Below, piece after piece: positions 35,682 through 47,213 of a stretch of 64,000 bases of DNA. The notes under the pieces were generated by a model. That model did no database searches, was not told the DNA's origin, and saw only the letters and a list, made by a program, of their open reading frames with translations. Origin of the DNA: Caenorhabditis remanei (Eukaryota; Nematoda; Chromadorea; Rhabditida; Rhabditidae); contig NC_071332.1 in assembly GCF_010183535.1 (NCBI RefSeq), positions 12,090,001-12,154,000 on the forward strand. Reading direction: 5' to 3'. Every line of letters begins with the position of its first letter. The first letter of the stretch is position 1. Both the position numbers and the translations under genes were made by a program.

Positions 35682-36840
35682 ATGGCGAGATTTTCGAATA
35701 AAGTGGCGATTGTCACAGGTAATCCTTTTTCATTTTTGGTTTTATTTCATACTTCGAAAACAATAATTATATATTTTTACTTGAAAATGTATTTATGCCT
35801 GTTGAAATACTAGATATCTACTCATCATCAGCTTGACTTCTTTTTCAGGTTCTTCCTCTGGAATAGGTCGCTCGACTGCGGTCCTTCTAGCCAAAGAAGG
35901 AGCGAAAGTTACTGTAACTGGAAGAAATCCAGAAAAGATCCGAGAAACTGTTGATGAAATTCTAAAGAATGGAGGAAAATCAGAAGATGTCAACATCGTC
36001 ATTGGAGATTTAACAGAGAGTGAATGTCAAGCAGAATTGGTGAAAAGTACATTAGAGAGATTCGGGAAAATTGATATTTTGGTGAGTCGGGATTTCGTGA
36101 AATTCTTCATTGAAATCATCATGAACTTGAAATTAGAAGACACTTTCTGTTCAGGTCAACAATGCTGGAGCTGCCTTCGCTGATCCATCTGGAAAAGTTG
36201 GAACAGAATCGAATCTCGGTTTATTCGATGACATGTTGAAGTTGAACTTGAGGAGGTACATATTGCTATAGTTTTCATTTTCGAAACGCATTCCGGTTTT
36301 CAGTGTAATTGAACTTGTCCAAAAATGCCGTCCTCATCTAATCGCCAGCAAAGGAGATATTGTTAATGTATCATCAATTGCAGCTGGTCCATCGCCGGTA
36401 GGTCTGGAAAAGATTTATTTCATAAATTTTGCAAATATTCCTTCAAATTCTTAAAATCTCTCGGTTTTCAGTTTGTCTACTACACCTACTATGGAGTAGC
36501 GAAAGCCGGTCTCGATCAGCTCACTCGTTGTATGTCAATCGAGTTTATTCCTTTCGGAGTTCGTGTCAACTCGGTGAGCCCTGGTCTCATTTCCACTGGC
36601 TTCTTGAATGCTGTCGGTTTTCCGAATGACGCCGTCAGAAAGACTGAAGAATACTATGCGAGTCAACGTGATTGTATCCCAGCTGGACGAACTGGAAAAC
36701 CAGAAGAAATTGCCACGTTGATTGCATTCCTGGCAGATAAAAACTCAAGTGCTTTCATTATAGGACAGTCGGTTGTGATTGATGGAGGCACTTCTCTTGC
36801 ATTGGGAATGCCCAGTCATGATCTGTCTAAAGTTTTGTAA
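35682..36840 (+). CDS. short-chain dehydrogenase/reductase (SDR), paralogue 1
   Basis: Five exons, 35682-35718, 35849-36081, 36155-36255, 36304-36397 and 36472-36840, give about 277 residues, a classical SDR length. It shows the NAD(P) glycine motif TGSSSGIG, TGRNPEK after strand 2, GDLTE, NNAG, the VSSIAAG serine, the YGVAK Tyr-Lys pair and a C-terminal IIGQSVVIDGGTS. All catalytic residues (Asn, Ser, Tyr, Lys) are present, so it should be an active cytosolic oxidoreductase; the substrate is unknown. It belongs to the nematode-expanded dhs-like group. AATAAA lies at 36903-36908. It has two more introns within the Rossmann region than its paralogues at 37079 and 44740. Confidence 0.9.
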
Positions 36841-37016
36841 CCGTATGTTGTGTTTCGCTGTATAAACAACTGCAATGCAGTAGTTTCATTCTTTTATCGT
36901 TGAATAAATTCGTATTATCATCATCACAAAAACTACACTTTCTCTGTTTTGTTTGCTTTTCAATTCGGACACGGAAAGGGCGGCGTTATCAATACAAAGA
37001 CACAAATATAAGTGAG

Positions 37017-37024
37017 TATATAAA
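37017..37024 (+). promoter_or_regulatory. TATA box of dehydrogenase 2
   Basis: TATATAAA 55 bases before the ATG at 37079. Its presence, and an AATAAA for the upstream gene at 36903, suggest separate transcription rather than an operon. Confidence 0.6.
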
Positions 37025-37078
37025 CAGCGCGGTCGACAGTTCACACAACCATTTTTGCTTTCAAAGTTCATATTAACA

Positions 37079-38485
37079 ATGGCTCGCTTCAATGGAAAAG
37101 TTGCTCTTGTTACAGGTTTGTTTTTTTAATCTGAATCTAATCTGAAAAACTGGAACACTGATTAGTTTTAAACATTATTACAGTCTTAACGAGTAAGGTT
37201 TGTTTTTTATTTCGGAGCCTTTCACCCAATCTGTGTTACAAAAATAGTTATTTTATAGGTTCCTCCAATGGAATCGGACGTGCCACAGCAGTTCTTCTAG
37301 CTCAGGAAGGGGCTAAAGTGACCATCACTGGAAGAAATTCTGAAAGACTCGAGGAAACAAAACAAGAAATTCTGAAATCTGGAATTCCAGCAGATCACGT
37401 TTTGGCAGTGGTTGCCGACTTGGCTACAGAAGAAGGACAAGATAAACTCATCAACTCCACTATCCAGAAGTTTGGACGTCTTGATATTCTAGTGAACAAC
37501 GCTGGAACTGCTTTCGTTGACTCTCAAGGACGTGTCGGAATTGATCAAGACGTGTCTGATTACGATAAGGTTATGAGAATTAACATGAGAAGTGTGGTCA
37601 CTTTGACACAAAAAGCAAAAGAGCATTTGGTCAAAGCAAAGGGAGAGATCGTTAATGTATCAAGTGTTGCTGCTGGACCACAGGCAGTGAGTATTCTTTC
37701 GATTTGAAAATGTCTCAACAAAACAGTTCTTGAAAATCTTATGGGTTATAGAAGAGCTAGTAAACAATGTTTTTCATATTTCAGACCAAAACTTATAAGT
37801 TCCGAAATAAGAGGATTAGTTCAACTAGCGTAATATTTCTTTTGGAGAAAAACAATTTATGAAAATTTGTGATCATTGTCTTCAAACTAGAATGTTTTAA
37901 GTTTGATAATAGCACACAGCTCGTGAAAATTTTGGTGAAGGTGTTCAAAAGCAAAGATGTATCAGAAATCGCATCAAACACTATCTGCTATTAGGAAAAC
38001 CTCCATCCTGTTGAATTTCTATTATAAATGAAACGAGAAACATCATACGGAAAGCTTTCAGCAACCCGATATGATGTACTATGCAATGTCTAAAGCAGCC
38101 CTGGACCAATTCACCAGAAGTACAGCGGTTAATCTCATCCAGCATGGCGTAAGAGTGAATGCAGTCAGTCCAGGAGGTGTCACGACTGGAATCGGAGAGG
38201 CCATGGGACTTCCAGCTGGAGCATTCGAAAAAGTAAGGCTATAAATGTGCGGTTTTATTCAATGTGTCTTTTTTTCAGATGGCATCATTCTGGGAGTCTC
38301 ACAAAGAATGTCTTCCTTCTGGTAAAATCGGTGAACCAGTGGATATTGCTAACGTGATTGCATTCTTGGCTGATCGAAAACTTTCTTCCTACATCATTGG
38401 ACAATCGATTGTTGCTGATGGTGGATCCACTTTAGTCATGGGAATGCAAGCTCACGATATGATGAGTATTCTGACTTCACCATAA
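37079..38485 (+). CDS. short-chain dehydrogenase/reductase, paralogue 2
   Basis: Four exons, 37079-37115, 37259-37686, 38062-38232 and 38279-38485, about 280 residues. Motifs: TGSSNGIG, TGRNSERLEETKQEIL, ADLATEEGQDKL, NNAG, VSSVAAG, YYAMSK and SSYIIGQSIVADGGSTLVMGMQAHDMMSIL split over the last exon. The end is nearly the same as that of well-known C. elegans chromosome V SDRs. The 375-bp intron after GPQA is unusually long for this region but contains no gene. AATAAA lies at 38520-38525. Active-site residues are intact; the substrate is unknown. It sits 239 bp downstream of paralogue 1. Confidence 0.92.
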
Positions 38486-40596
38486 TGTGTTCTTTGTTTG
38501 TTTCATTACTTCTTTGTACAATAAAATTAGTTCTCTGTAATCAGCTGTTTGAACCGCAGTTGCTGCAAAAATCAATGGGGTTTCTGTCTGTGAATTGAGT
38601 TAATACACAGGAACTTTTCTAGATTGTTTTTAGAATGATGTTTGAAAATTTATGTAGTGCATTTTTTCAATGACAAAAAAATCAAGATCAGAATCTTATT
38701 TGACGTCAGAAAATCACATAACTCAATTTTGAACATGTTCGGAGAACGTTACGCATACTTCAGCGTTAACTGAACTTATAATTTTTGTTTCCTTGTGTAT
38801 TGCAAATGAATCGAATTGAGAGTTTGTATCAATTTGTGATACGCCTTACTAAAGGAAACATCTGAAAGTCAAAAATTATATTTCAGTAGTTTCTGTTGAT
38901 TTCGGAACCTTGATTTTACAAAAAGACATGTTCCTTGTTATCTGAGGAACAGTTTCGGTTAAATAATGGAGTGGATGTAAGTTATTTTCAAACGTCATTC
39001 AGGTCAACCCGGTATTTACTTCGAGTATCCAATTGTCCTCCTATTGTTCTTTATCTGAACACAACTACGTGAAATGAAAACAACTTGTGAAAAATATTAA
39101 ATTAAATTTGAATAGGGAACAAATTTCTCTATTGAAAATCGAACGCAATAAGTCAAAAAAAAGAATGCAATAAGGAAATGACCAAAAATTTTATATAAAG
39201 TGGTTTGAGAGTTCTGAAAATATTTCGATAAGTCAGATTTTTATTTTGAATCCAGACTAATATTTAGTTTTTTTTTGTCTTTTCAGAGCCAGAACATTAA
39301 TTGGTCACGGCCTTTGAACTAACTATTTTTCAATGGATGTCATATTTTTCAAAATATGAAATGTGTTTTGAAAAACACGAGAAAGATATTTTGTATTATT
39401 TCACACGGCTAATAACTAATTTTTTGATCTTTTCCTTTGTTTTTCAAAAATGACAGTGACATATTTTTTATATCTCTACGATTTTTCTGTTCACTAAATC
39501 TACAAAATTCGTATTCTGCTTTGCAATTTTTGTAGTCATTCAGTTTACTATAAAACTGTTAATTTTCTGAATCCCTTTTCCACGACAGTAGTGTCAGTAG
39601 TGCTGAGTATTAGAAACCTACTAAAACGCAGTGCAGTAGAAGTTTTGCAGCTAGAAGACTTCAATCGTTTTCTGAAAGAATTAGGATGTACTTTTCCTAA
39701 TCTTATATCTGAATCTGCATCAAACATCGTGACGAATTACTTTAATTGAAAAACTACAGTTCTTTATTCTTTGTTTTTCCACGGTTTCAAAAAAAAATTG
39801 ATTACTTTGATTTGACTGGGAAATCCCCAAGATCATACGAACTTCTTTTTTCATGCCGTAACTCGACAAACTGATCCGTGAGAACTTGCAAAAGTTCGGG
39901 AATTTCAATTCCTGGTATACATGATTTTTGATATAGTATCTCACCTTTTTCCATTATTCACGTTCCCACAGAATGATCAAGAAGACGAAAATTGGGTCTG
40001 AAAAAATATGACAGAATAGAGTGTGAGATCAGGAAGTCTGCACTCAATATTTAAGAGAAGGAATGAGACTTCAAATTTGAATTTTCCGGAATTAAAAGTT
40101 GAAATGTTATTTCAGATGTGACACATGGTTTTTTTCAAGTTTTGTAATCCCCCTATTAGATTGCATATCCTGGTTCAATTCGTGAATCATATTCCTGAAT
40201 CCTCAAGTTCAAAAAGTGAAATTTTCCAACATAATCCTCTGCGTATTTCTTTTGATTTCAAATCCACGCGCCTTTATCTTGAATTCAATAAATTCTATAA
40301 ATTCTGTCTGAATTCAGAATGTGTCTACGTATTTTAATCCATCTCGTAGTTCTCCACCCGTTTTCTTTTCATTATTTTAAACCCCTTCACCGTCATAATC
40401 TTTTTTTGAATAAAAAATAAAATAAAATAGAAAAATACTATTGAATAGTAAATGTGGGATGACAAAAAAAGAAGATTTCAGCTTAATCCGATCCCTCCCC
40501 TCAAGTGTACGGTAGTCATTCGGAGACACCTATATAAACTGAGCTCCGACGCTGAAGAGATACACAAATCAGATACTTTAAGTATCCTTTGTAATT
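38486..40596. other. intergenic, 2.1 kb
   Basis: AT-rich. No frame with family resemblance was found; the small frames at 39720-39944 and 40125-40337 look like chance. The only item noted is the srt TATA box at the far end. Confidence 0.55.
40531..40538 (+). promoter_or_regulatory. TATA box of the srt gene
   Basis: TATATAAA 59 bases before the ATG at 40597. Confidence 0.55.
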
Positions 40597-42044
40597 ATGG
40601 AATGGCTCATTGCTAAACGTGGAGATGTCAATGCAATCTATAACTTCAACTGCAGGTGAGTTTTATTCAGCTATTTAGTACCATTCAAATAAATTAAAAA
40701 ATAACCTTTCGAATAATTCATAACCTAAATCTGAGTTTCAAACATCCTCATTTTTCTTTCAGTGACAAATATGCCACTCCGGAAGAGTTCACTCTGAAAG
40801 ACGGTACTCCTCGTCCAATTCTTGGATACATTGATTTGTTATATGGAGTAGTTATAATGCTTCTCTACGTTCCATGTCTTTCTGTGATGCTTCAAAAAGA
40901 TAATATACGTCTTTCATGTTTCAAAATTATGTTTTTACTTGGATTCGTCGATTTGTGTGCAATTGGTAAGTTCTTTTCCACTGGCTGGATGTCCAATCTG
41001 TTCTATTTCCAGGTGTGAATTCTGTCACTAATGGAATTCTCCTCATCGAAGGAGCAGTCTACTGTTCTCATCCTTTGACCATTTTCATCACTGGTGCTCT
41101 AGGACTTGGTTTATGGTGTTCTGCATGTATGATCTGCCTCATTCTGGTACTCAATCGAGTTTTGGATATTCTTTTTCCGACACTTGTCAAGAGATATTTC
41201 GCTGGATCCAGAACAACAATGGTTCTATTGATTCCAGTCTTTTATGGTCTCTACTTCTGTTTTTTCACTCCTCCATTACTTTTCACTTCGAGATATCAAG
41301 CATGGTTCTTTGATCCGTTCATTTACGAGAGTAAGATTTCGAGCCTTCTAGAATCTTCTATCAGTTTTAAATTACAGACAAAACTTTGGAGTACCAAAAC
41401 TATCCACATACTGCCAATAATCTGTTCATTGTCGTTGCCACTTGCATGCTTTATGGATATTTCTGTGCTGCAATTGCGAAACAATTCCGGAAAAGAGTGG
41501 AATCGACAAATAAGAAATCTCATACTCAGGTGAGAAGAAGATTCGAGCTCAGGTCTTATGATGATTTAGTCCATAGACTATACCATGGACAATTTTTTGT
41601 TTTCAGATTTTCTTGCAATCCACTTTGATTTGCCTTGTCAACTTCGTCGCCGCCATGATTTATGTGTACATGCAATTCTTCCCGGTGGCTGATTTCGTCA
41701 TCGTCATCGGACACATCTCTTGGCAACTTGGTCATGGATGCCCGGCATTCATCTACCTCTTCATGAACACAACGATTCGTAATGGAGTTTCTCGTATTTT
41801 CAGATTAAAGGTAACATTTTATTTTCTTTTGAGCAATTAATAGTTTTTAGTTGTTCCTTTTCTAAAAGCATGTAAAATTCAGAAAACGGATCGTTTGGTC
41901 TTATATCCACTTTCAAAAAATATTCGTTCTATCTTTATATATTTTCGATGTGTTCAGAGACCTCATGTTCACACCAAAACAACGACTACCGTATCCATGG
42001 TTGGACATCCAGGACACCATCATCATTCCAGCTCAGTTCACTAA
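40597..42044 (+). CDS. srt-class 7-TM chemoreceptor
   Basis: Six exons in phase, 40597-40655, 40763-40965, 41013-41330, 41378-41529, 41607-41810 and 41958-42044, about 340 residues. The srt signature is clear: IYNFNCS near the start, GYIDLLYGVV, LYVPCLSVM, LSCFKIMFLLGFVDLCAIG, a YCSHPL block before TM3, NRVLD after TM3, F.GS+TT, PFIYENKTLEYQNYPHTANN in the second large loop, Q..LICLVNF and YVYMQFFP in TM6, HISWQLGHGCPAFIYLFMNTTIR in TM7. The short tail is His- and Thr-rich (HPGHHHHSSS). AATAAA lies at 42104-42109. It is isolated between dehydrogenase paralogues rather than in a receptor cluster. Confidence 0.9.
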
Positions 42045-42915
42045 AGGAATTTATTCAATTTCTCTTCTTTTTCTCGAATAACCGTGATTACAATAACGAC
42101 AACAATAAAACTTTCTAATGCAAAAATTTGGATTCTGTGTAACTGAAAGCTAGAAAATAAGAATGATCTGCAAACAGGAAGAAGGAAGTCAATTGTGTTT
42201 TTGACATCAAACTATCAACTATAATGTCCACAACATAGGCAATCCATCCAACAGGATACGAACCAGTCGAAGCAATTGTTAGCGGTGGATTCAGATGTCT
42301 CCTCGAAATTTATTGCATCATCTTGTGGAGGTTCGGATCTGAACTTCAAGCGTTGAAAAAACAGATAAAAAGAACTTTATTTAATTTGAAAAATTGCTGT
42401 ATTTATGGAATCAACTTAGATCAAAAGAGTTTTACTTCTCTAGATATTTGAAGATAAACATCACTCACATAACGACATCAGGTATTTTGGAGTAATCAGG
42501 CGGATTAGAATTATTATCCGTCATAGAGAAGATTTGTTGATCTCTTTGTAGAATGTCGATTGAGAATCAAACTGAAAGTTCACATGAATTGTCATACTAT
42601 AAGTAAACATGTAACCGTGTATTCATAAAAAATGAATCACGGCCATAAAAATGTGTGTAGAATTGGAGATGCTAATACAGATTCAATTGATGTGAGAGAG
42701 GTCAACAACAAGAAATAGTTAAACGACGATTTTAACAACGATGCTTGGAAAAATTCAAAAATGTTCTATGCTGCCCAACAGTCTTTTTTTTAAATCTGGG
42801 GAAACTGAAACTGATATTTGTATGATGCTATATTACTTTTAAAAACACATTTTCGGAACCAATTTTATTAGAGAACGAAGGGAGAACCGGAACCACTGAA
42901 AGAAATAATAATCAC
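42045..42915. other. convergent intergenic region
   Basis: 3' ends of the srt gene (+) and the coiled-coil gene (-). No other feature with support. Confidence 0.55.
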
Positions 42916-43989
42916 TCAAAGTAAAGATTCCCAGAACTCAATATCCCTGATTCGCGATTCAATATCATCGATCTCTCGTCGAATCTGCTCTTCCCATTTG
43001 AGTTCCTCTTCAGCCGTGCTTCTCATCGTCATCAAAACATTTTCCACTACTGGCAACGAATTCTGCATGAAGAAATAAGAGATAAGAAACGAGGTTTGGC
43101 TCAAATAGTTCTCCATCCAGTTGTTTTGCTCATAGAGGGTAGCTTCCAAGTATTGAATCCTTTCAGCCGAGTCATTCAACATTGAGCACATTCTTCCATA
43201 AGTTGATGCAGGAATAGCATCAAAGTCGTTAGTTGGTTCTGGAGTACTTCTTCCCGAAAGTTCAAAGAATCCGGATTCCATGCTGATTTCGGATGCACAG
43301 TCCGAATCGACATTTTGCTTTCCAGTTGATTTCTCAGCCCATGCCATCTCAATCTCTTTAATTTGATCCTTCATATCTTCTTCGAGTTGCTGAACTTGCT
43401 TCTGACTCTCCATCATCTTCTCCTGACAGAACTTATCAATTTCCTCAATCTTTGTTTCCATCTCTTTGGCCATACTCTTGATTTTCTTCTGATGATCCTT
43501 CTTGGCCTGCTTTCTTGAGATTCTCATGTTCTCCAGAATCTCATTTTTCTCCTTCAACTCAGAGTTCTTCTCCGACAACTTCAACTCGAGTTCTGCGATT
43601 TGTTTCTTGAACGAATCACAATCATTCTTTTCTTGCTGTTTTGATCTCTTCAGTTCATTCTTTTTCAATGCGAGGAGTTCGTTCTCCTTGACATCCAAAG
43701 CATTGACAGCGTGATCCCTTTCTGCAGTAACATGACTCAACTCGAGTTGTTTCGAAGCAAGTTGTTCACGGAGTGATTCAATCAGTTCTGATGTCATCTT
43801 ATGAGATCCTTCATTGTTCTCCATTCTCTCGATCTTCTGTTCGAGACGTTTAGCAACATCGTCGACAGTCTTGGTGATTTCAGAAAGTTGCTCGTGATGA
43901 GCTGCAAAACGTTTCCGAGTAGTTGACTCCTGAGAGTACTTGTTGGACATCTTGGAGGTGGTTTTGGAAATAGTTTTAGTGTTGCACAT
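42916..43989 (-). CDS. coiled-coil protein, paralogue 1, unknown function
   Basis: A single coding exon of about 357 residues from MCNTKTISKTTSK. The frame is open further upstream, but an acceptor (TTACAG, exon edge at 44010) lies 21 bases before this ATG and a donor at 44112 marks a 5' UTR exon, so the longer hydrophobic N-terminus is intron sequence. Residues 30-240 are predicted long coiled coil, rich in K/E/Q with regular leucines. A conserved C-terminal block, EPTNDFDAIPASTYGRMC followed by SMLNDSAERIQYLEATL, is shared with the gene at 45926-46645. No known family is recognised. A structural or scaffold role is only a guess from the coiled coil. Confidence 0.75.
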   Translation of the reverse strand: MCNTKTISKTTSKMSNKYSQESTTRKRFAAHHEQLSEITKTVDDVAKRLEQKIERMENNEGSHKMTSELIESLREQLASKQLELSHVTAERDHAVNALDVKENELLALKKNELKRSKQQEKNDCDSFKKQIAELELKLSEKNSELKEKNEILENMRISRKQAKKDHQKKIKSMAKEMETKIEEIDKFCQEKMMESQKQVQQLEEDMKDQIKEIEMAWAEKSTGKQNVDSDCASEISMESGFFELSGRSTPEPTNDFDAIPASTYGRMCSMLNDSAERIQYLEATLYEQNNWMENYLSQTSFLISYFFMQNSLPVVENVLMTMRSTAEEELKWEEQIRREIDDIESRIRDIEFWESLL

Positions 43990-44739
43990 TTTCACAACTT
44001 TGGTCGTTTTCTGTAATAAAAATACGTATTGTAAGATAGCCTTTAAGAGAGCAAATGAAAGAAGAATGAGAAAAAAGGCAAGTGAGAATGAGAATGAGAA
44101 GAGAGAACTCACCAACTCGTAAACCGAATGGGAAGTATAATGATGGTCCGAGAATGCATTCCTAACGTGAGAACGCAGTCATTTGATGGGCGGAGCATGT
44201 GAATGCGCGCGCTGTTTTGTTCTTGGGAATTCAGGCTCTGGGAAGATATTGACTCAAGACAGCCTGGAATATTTTATTGATCGAGCTATAACTTATCACA
44301 GGGATTTTTAAAAACCTATCTGGAAGCTAGGTTTCAAGGTTCAAAACAGTAACTTGAAAATGTTGTTCTAAAAAATTATTAAACTCTCACATTTACCAGA
44401 TACATACCATGCTGACAAAAATTAACCGACAGTAACGATCAAACTTCAGACATTTTGTTAATTGTTGGTCTCTCTGCCAAGTCACAAAATAATGTGGTTC
44501 GTCTCCTTGAAACTGCGCACTATTTCGTTTTAATTCACACCTCAAGATGTACAAATAATTCGGAAAGAAAGAATTCGAATCATCATGTTCAAATTGTAAA
44601 CACAACAAAATGAATGGTATATAAGACAGAAGAAAAGTCAATCTTTTAGTTTTATTCAACAAGTTTTCTTTGCATTTCCGACTTACTCCGTTTCCTACAG
44701 TTTCAAAAGTCTTCAATTGTTAGTTTTCTTATTTCAAGT
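43990..44739. other. divergent intergenic region with 5' UTR exon of the coiled-coil gene
   Basis: On the - strand an intron spans about 44011-44112, followed by a non-coding first exon beginning upstream of 44113 (its only ATG reaches a stop at the splice junction). On the + strand it holds the promoter of dehydrogenase 3 with its TATATAAG box. Confidence 0.5.
44618..44625 (+). promoter_or_regulatory. TATA box of dehydrogenase 3
   Basis: TATATAAG about 115 bases before the ATG at 44740, matching the boxes of the two paralogous genes. Confidence 0.5.
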
Positions 44740-45705
44740 ATGCCTCGTTTCTGTGGAAAAACTGTAATTATCACTGGATCCTCCAACGGAATCGGCCGTT
44801 CTGCTGCTCTTTTGTTTGCTCAAGAAGGAGCAAATGTGACAATTACTGGAAGAAATTCTGATCGTCTGGAGGAGACAAGACAACTTCTTCTGAAATCTGG
44901 AGTGTCGGAGAAAAATATAAACTCTGTCGTCGCTGATGTGACTACCGCGAGTGGTCAAGATCAGTTAATCAATACTACGTTGGCAAAGTTTGCCAAGATT
45001 GATATTCTTGTGAGTCAATAAAAGAGTGGGAATTGTTATCGTTCAATTTCAAATTTCCAGATCAATAACGCCGGCGCTTCTATTCCAGATGCCACAGGAG
45101 CAACTGGAATCGATCAAGGCATTGATATTTATCAAAAGACTTTACAGTTGAATCTTCAATCTGTAATTGAAATGACAAAGAAAGTAAAGCCTCATTTGAT
45201 CGAGACTAAGGGAGAAATTGTGAACATTTCTAGTATAGCTGGAGGATCCCATGCCGTGAGTCATTTCATCTCATGCTTTCATGAACCAAACTATTTTCAG
45301 CAACCCGATTTTATTTACTATTCCTGTGCAAAATCAGCTCTTGATCAATTCACTAGAAGCTCTGCAATTGATCTCATCAAATATGGTATCAGAGTCAATT
45401 CAGTTAGTCCAGGAGTTGTTGCAACTGGATTCATTGGAGCAGCAGGACTGGATAACGAGGCAGCTAAAAAGGTTTGTCCATCATTTGTAATGAAACCGAA
45501 AAGTGATGTATTTCAGTTCTACAAACATATGGCTGCTCACAAGGAATGTATTCCTGCTGGAGTAGCTGGAAAACCAGAAGATATTGCTAATATCATTCTG
45601 TTCCTTGCTGATCGGAAGCTCTCTTCCTACATCATTGGGCAATCTATTGTTGCCGATGGCGGTTCCACTTTGATGATGGCGATGCAATTCGGAGATGCAA
45701 TGTGA
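44740..45705 (+). CDS. short-chain dehydrogenase/reductase, paralogue 3
   Basis: Four exons, 44740-45009, 45061-45255, 45301-45471 and 45517-45705, about 274 residues. Motifs: TGSSNGIG, TGRNSDRLEETRQ, ADVTTASGQDQL, (I)NNAG, ISSIAGG, YYSCAKSALDQ and SSYIIGQSIVADGGSTLMMAM. It is closest to paralogue 2: the introns after (S)HA and after AAKK/AFEK fall at the same positions. It lacks the first intron (inside VTG) present in the other two and has a different intron after DIL, shared in position with paralogue 1. It is expected to be an active NAD(P)-dependent oxidoreductase with unknown substrate. Tail-to-tail with the coiled-coil gene 45926-46645. Confidence 0.9.
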
Positions 45706-45925
45706 ATAACTGAAATATGAAAACTTATCCATATGATTATTAATTATTCCAGTACTATGTCCCCTTCACAGTTTGAGAATCTCTTCTACCCCTTTATTTC
45801 TTAATAAGCCTTTGTGTAGAACTTCAATCTCAACATTTGTGCTTTTTCATGTACTTCACAGGAACTGTTTTACTTATAAATAACTTTATTAGCAAACATT
45901 GAAATATTAGTTTAATAAATTATTC

Positions 45926-46645
45926 TCAGAACTTAGAATCTCTGAGTCTCCACTGAAGGTTATCCACATCATCGTTCATTCTCTGGTTCATCGTCATCAT
46001 TCTGACCTCGGTTGGTGGTTGTACCCAGCTGGCTTCATCCTCCTCTTTGATGTATCCCATGATGTATTGCAACTTCATTTGTACTCTTTTCGGGAGACAT
46101 CCCTGGTTATGGATCAACATATTTGGAACCAATCTGGCATTATCGCTGAAAAGCTTCTCGATCCATTTGATTTGAGTGTGGAGACAATTCTGCAGATAGA
46201 TGACTCTCTGCTCCGACTCATGAAGCTTATCCGACATTGCTCCAAAAGCATTCGCACAAGAGATCGTATCGAAATCATTCGTTGGTTGTGGTGAAACGGA
46301 ACCATCTCTAATGTCGTATTGGCTCTCGTTCTGCATTCCATTGTCTCTTTCAGAATATTGACTCTTCATCATCAAGTCTTTTATCTTCTGCTCGCAAACC
46401 TCCTCAATCAATTGCACTCTTCTTTCCGTCTCTTGCTCAATGAACTGGAATCTCTCCATGTGAGTTTTGTCGGTTTCCTTGAGAGCCAGATTCAACTCAT
46501 TGATCCTTCTGTCTTTTGCTTCCACTTCTTTCTCAGCAAGTTTCCATTTCAGATTGGCGATTTGTCTCAAGAGATCATCCGTTGATTCTCCATGAACTAC
46601 TTCGGAGGTCAGTGGAGCTTTGACTGGAGTTCCGTTGATTGTCAT
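45926..46645 (-). CDS. coiled-coil protein, paralogue 2, unknown function
   Basis: One coding exon, 239 residues, from MTINGTPVK to a stop at 45926. An acceptor (TTTCAG, exon edge near 46672) lies upstream and the preceding exon candidate, ending at a donor near 46914, has no ATG, so this start is preferred. Residues 20-95 are coiled coil. The block PQPTNDFDTI..ANAFGAMSDKLHESEQRVIYLQ.CL matches EPTNDFDAI..STYGRMCSMLNDSAERIQYLEATL of the gene at 42916-43989, so the two are homologous. Family function is unknown. AATAAA on the - strand lies at 45885-45890. Confidence 0.75.
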   Translation of the reverse strand: MTINGTPVKAPLTSEVVHGESTDDLLRQIANLKWKLAEKEVEAKDRRINELNLALKETDKTHMERFQFIEQETERRVQLIEEVCEQKIKDLMMKSQYSERDNGMQNESQYDIRDGSVSPQPTNDFDTISCANAFGAMSDKLHESEQRVIYLQNCLHTQIKWIEKLFSDNARLVPNMLIHNQGCLPKRVQMKLQYIMGYIKEEDEASWVQPPTEVRMMTMNQRMNDDVDNLQWRLRDSKF

Positions 46646-47213
46646 GGCAGATACGGTAGTTATTGAGGTTTCTGAAACAAAAGTAGAGATGGAACGTTAA
46701 AGTAAAGATGGTCAATTGAACGATCAATAACTTAATTCTCACGCTAATATTGAGAAAGATTTTTAAATAGAAAATGTGAAGATCGCGAATAATAAAGAAC
46801 CCATAAAAACTGACTAGATAATCTGTGTGTGAGTAGGTCAACCAAACAGAGACAACGGAGAGGACAAATGAGATCGAGGGGATGAGAATACAGGACAGAA
46901 GGTGAAGGAGCTCACGAATCTCGAATTAGCAGTGAGAGTGGAATGAGAATATCTTACGTCAATTTTATGTCAGACCCCACCCCCGTGTCTGGTAGAGCGC
47001 GATTTGTATTTCCGACCGTTTTCAGGTGTATCGATCTAACATTATAAAGAAACAAAAAGCTTATGCTGGTGGCTCTGACGCCTGGAAAGATTGGAATTTG
47101 AATCAAAGCAAGACTTTATTGAAAGAGAAGCAGAAAAATACAAGATTTGAGAGTTTTCCTTCTGGAACCCGTACGTCGTAACCAGTTTCTTCACATTTGA
47201 TCTATTTCGATGT
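46646..47213. other. intergenic with likely 5' UTR exon of coiled-coil paralogue 2
   Basis: Contains the non-coding first exon and intron of the gene at 45926-46645 and the 3' UTR of the lipase (AATAAA on the - strand at 47115-47120). Nothing else is seen. Confidence 0.5.

Noticed and set aside
36841..37078. Operon between dehydrogenases 1 and 2
   Set aside because: The downstream gene has its own TATA box and the spacing after the upstream AATAAA is longer than the usual 100 bp, with no clear SL2-type context.
43990..44115. Hydrophobic N-terminal extension of coiled-coil paralogue 1 that would look like a membrane anchor
   Set aside because: It lies in an intron bounded by a donor at 44112 and acceptor at 44011, so it is unlikely to be translated.
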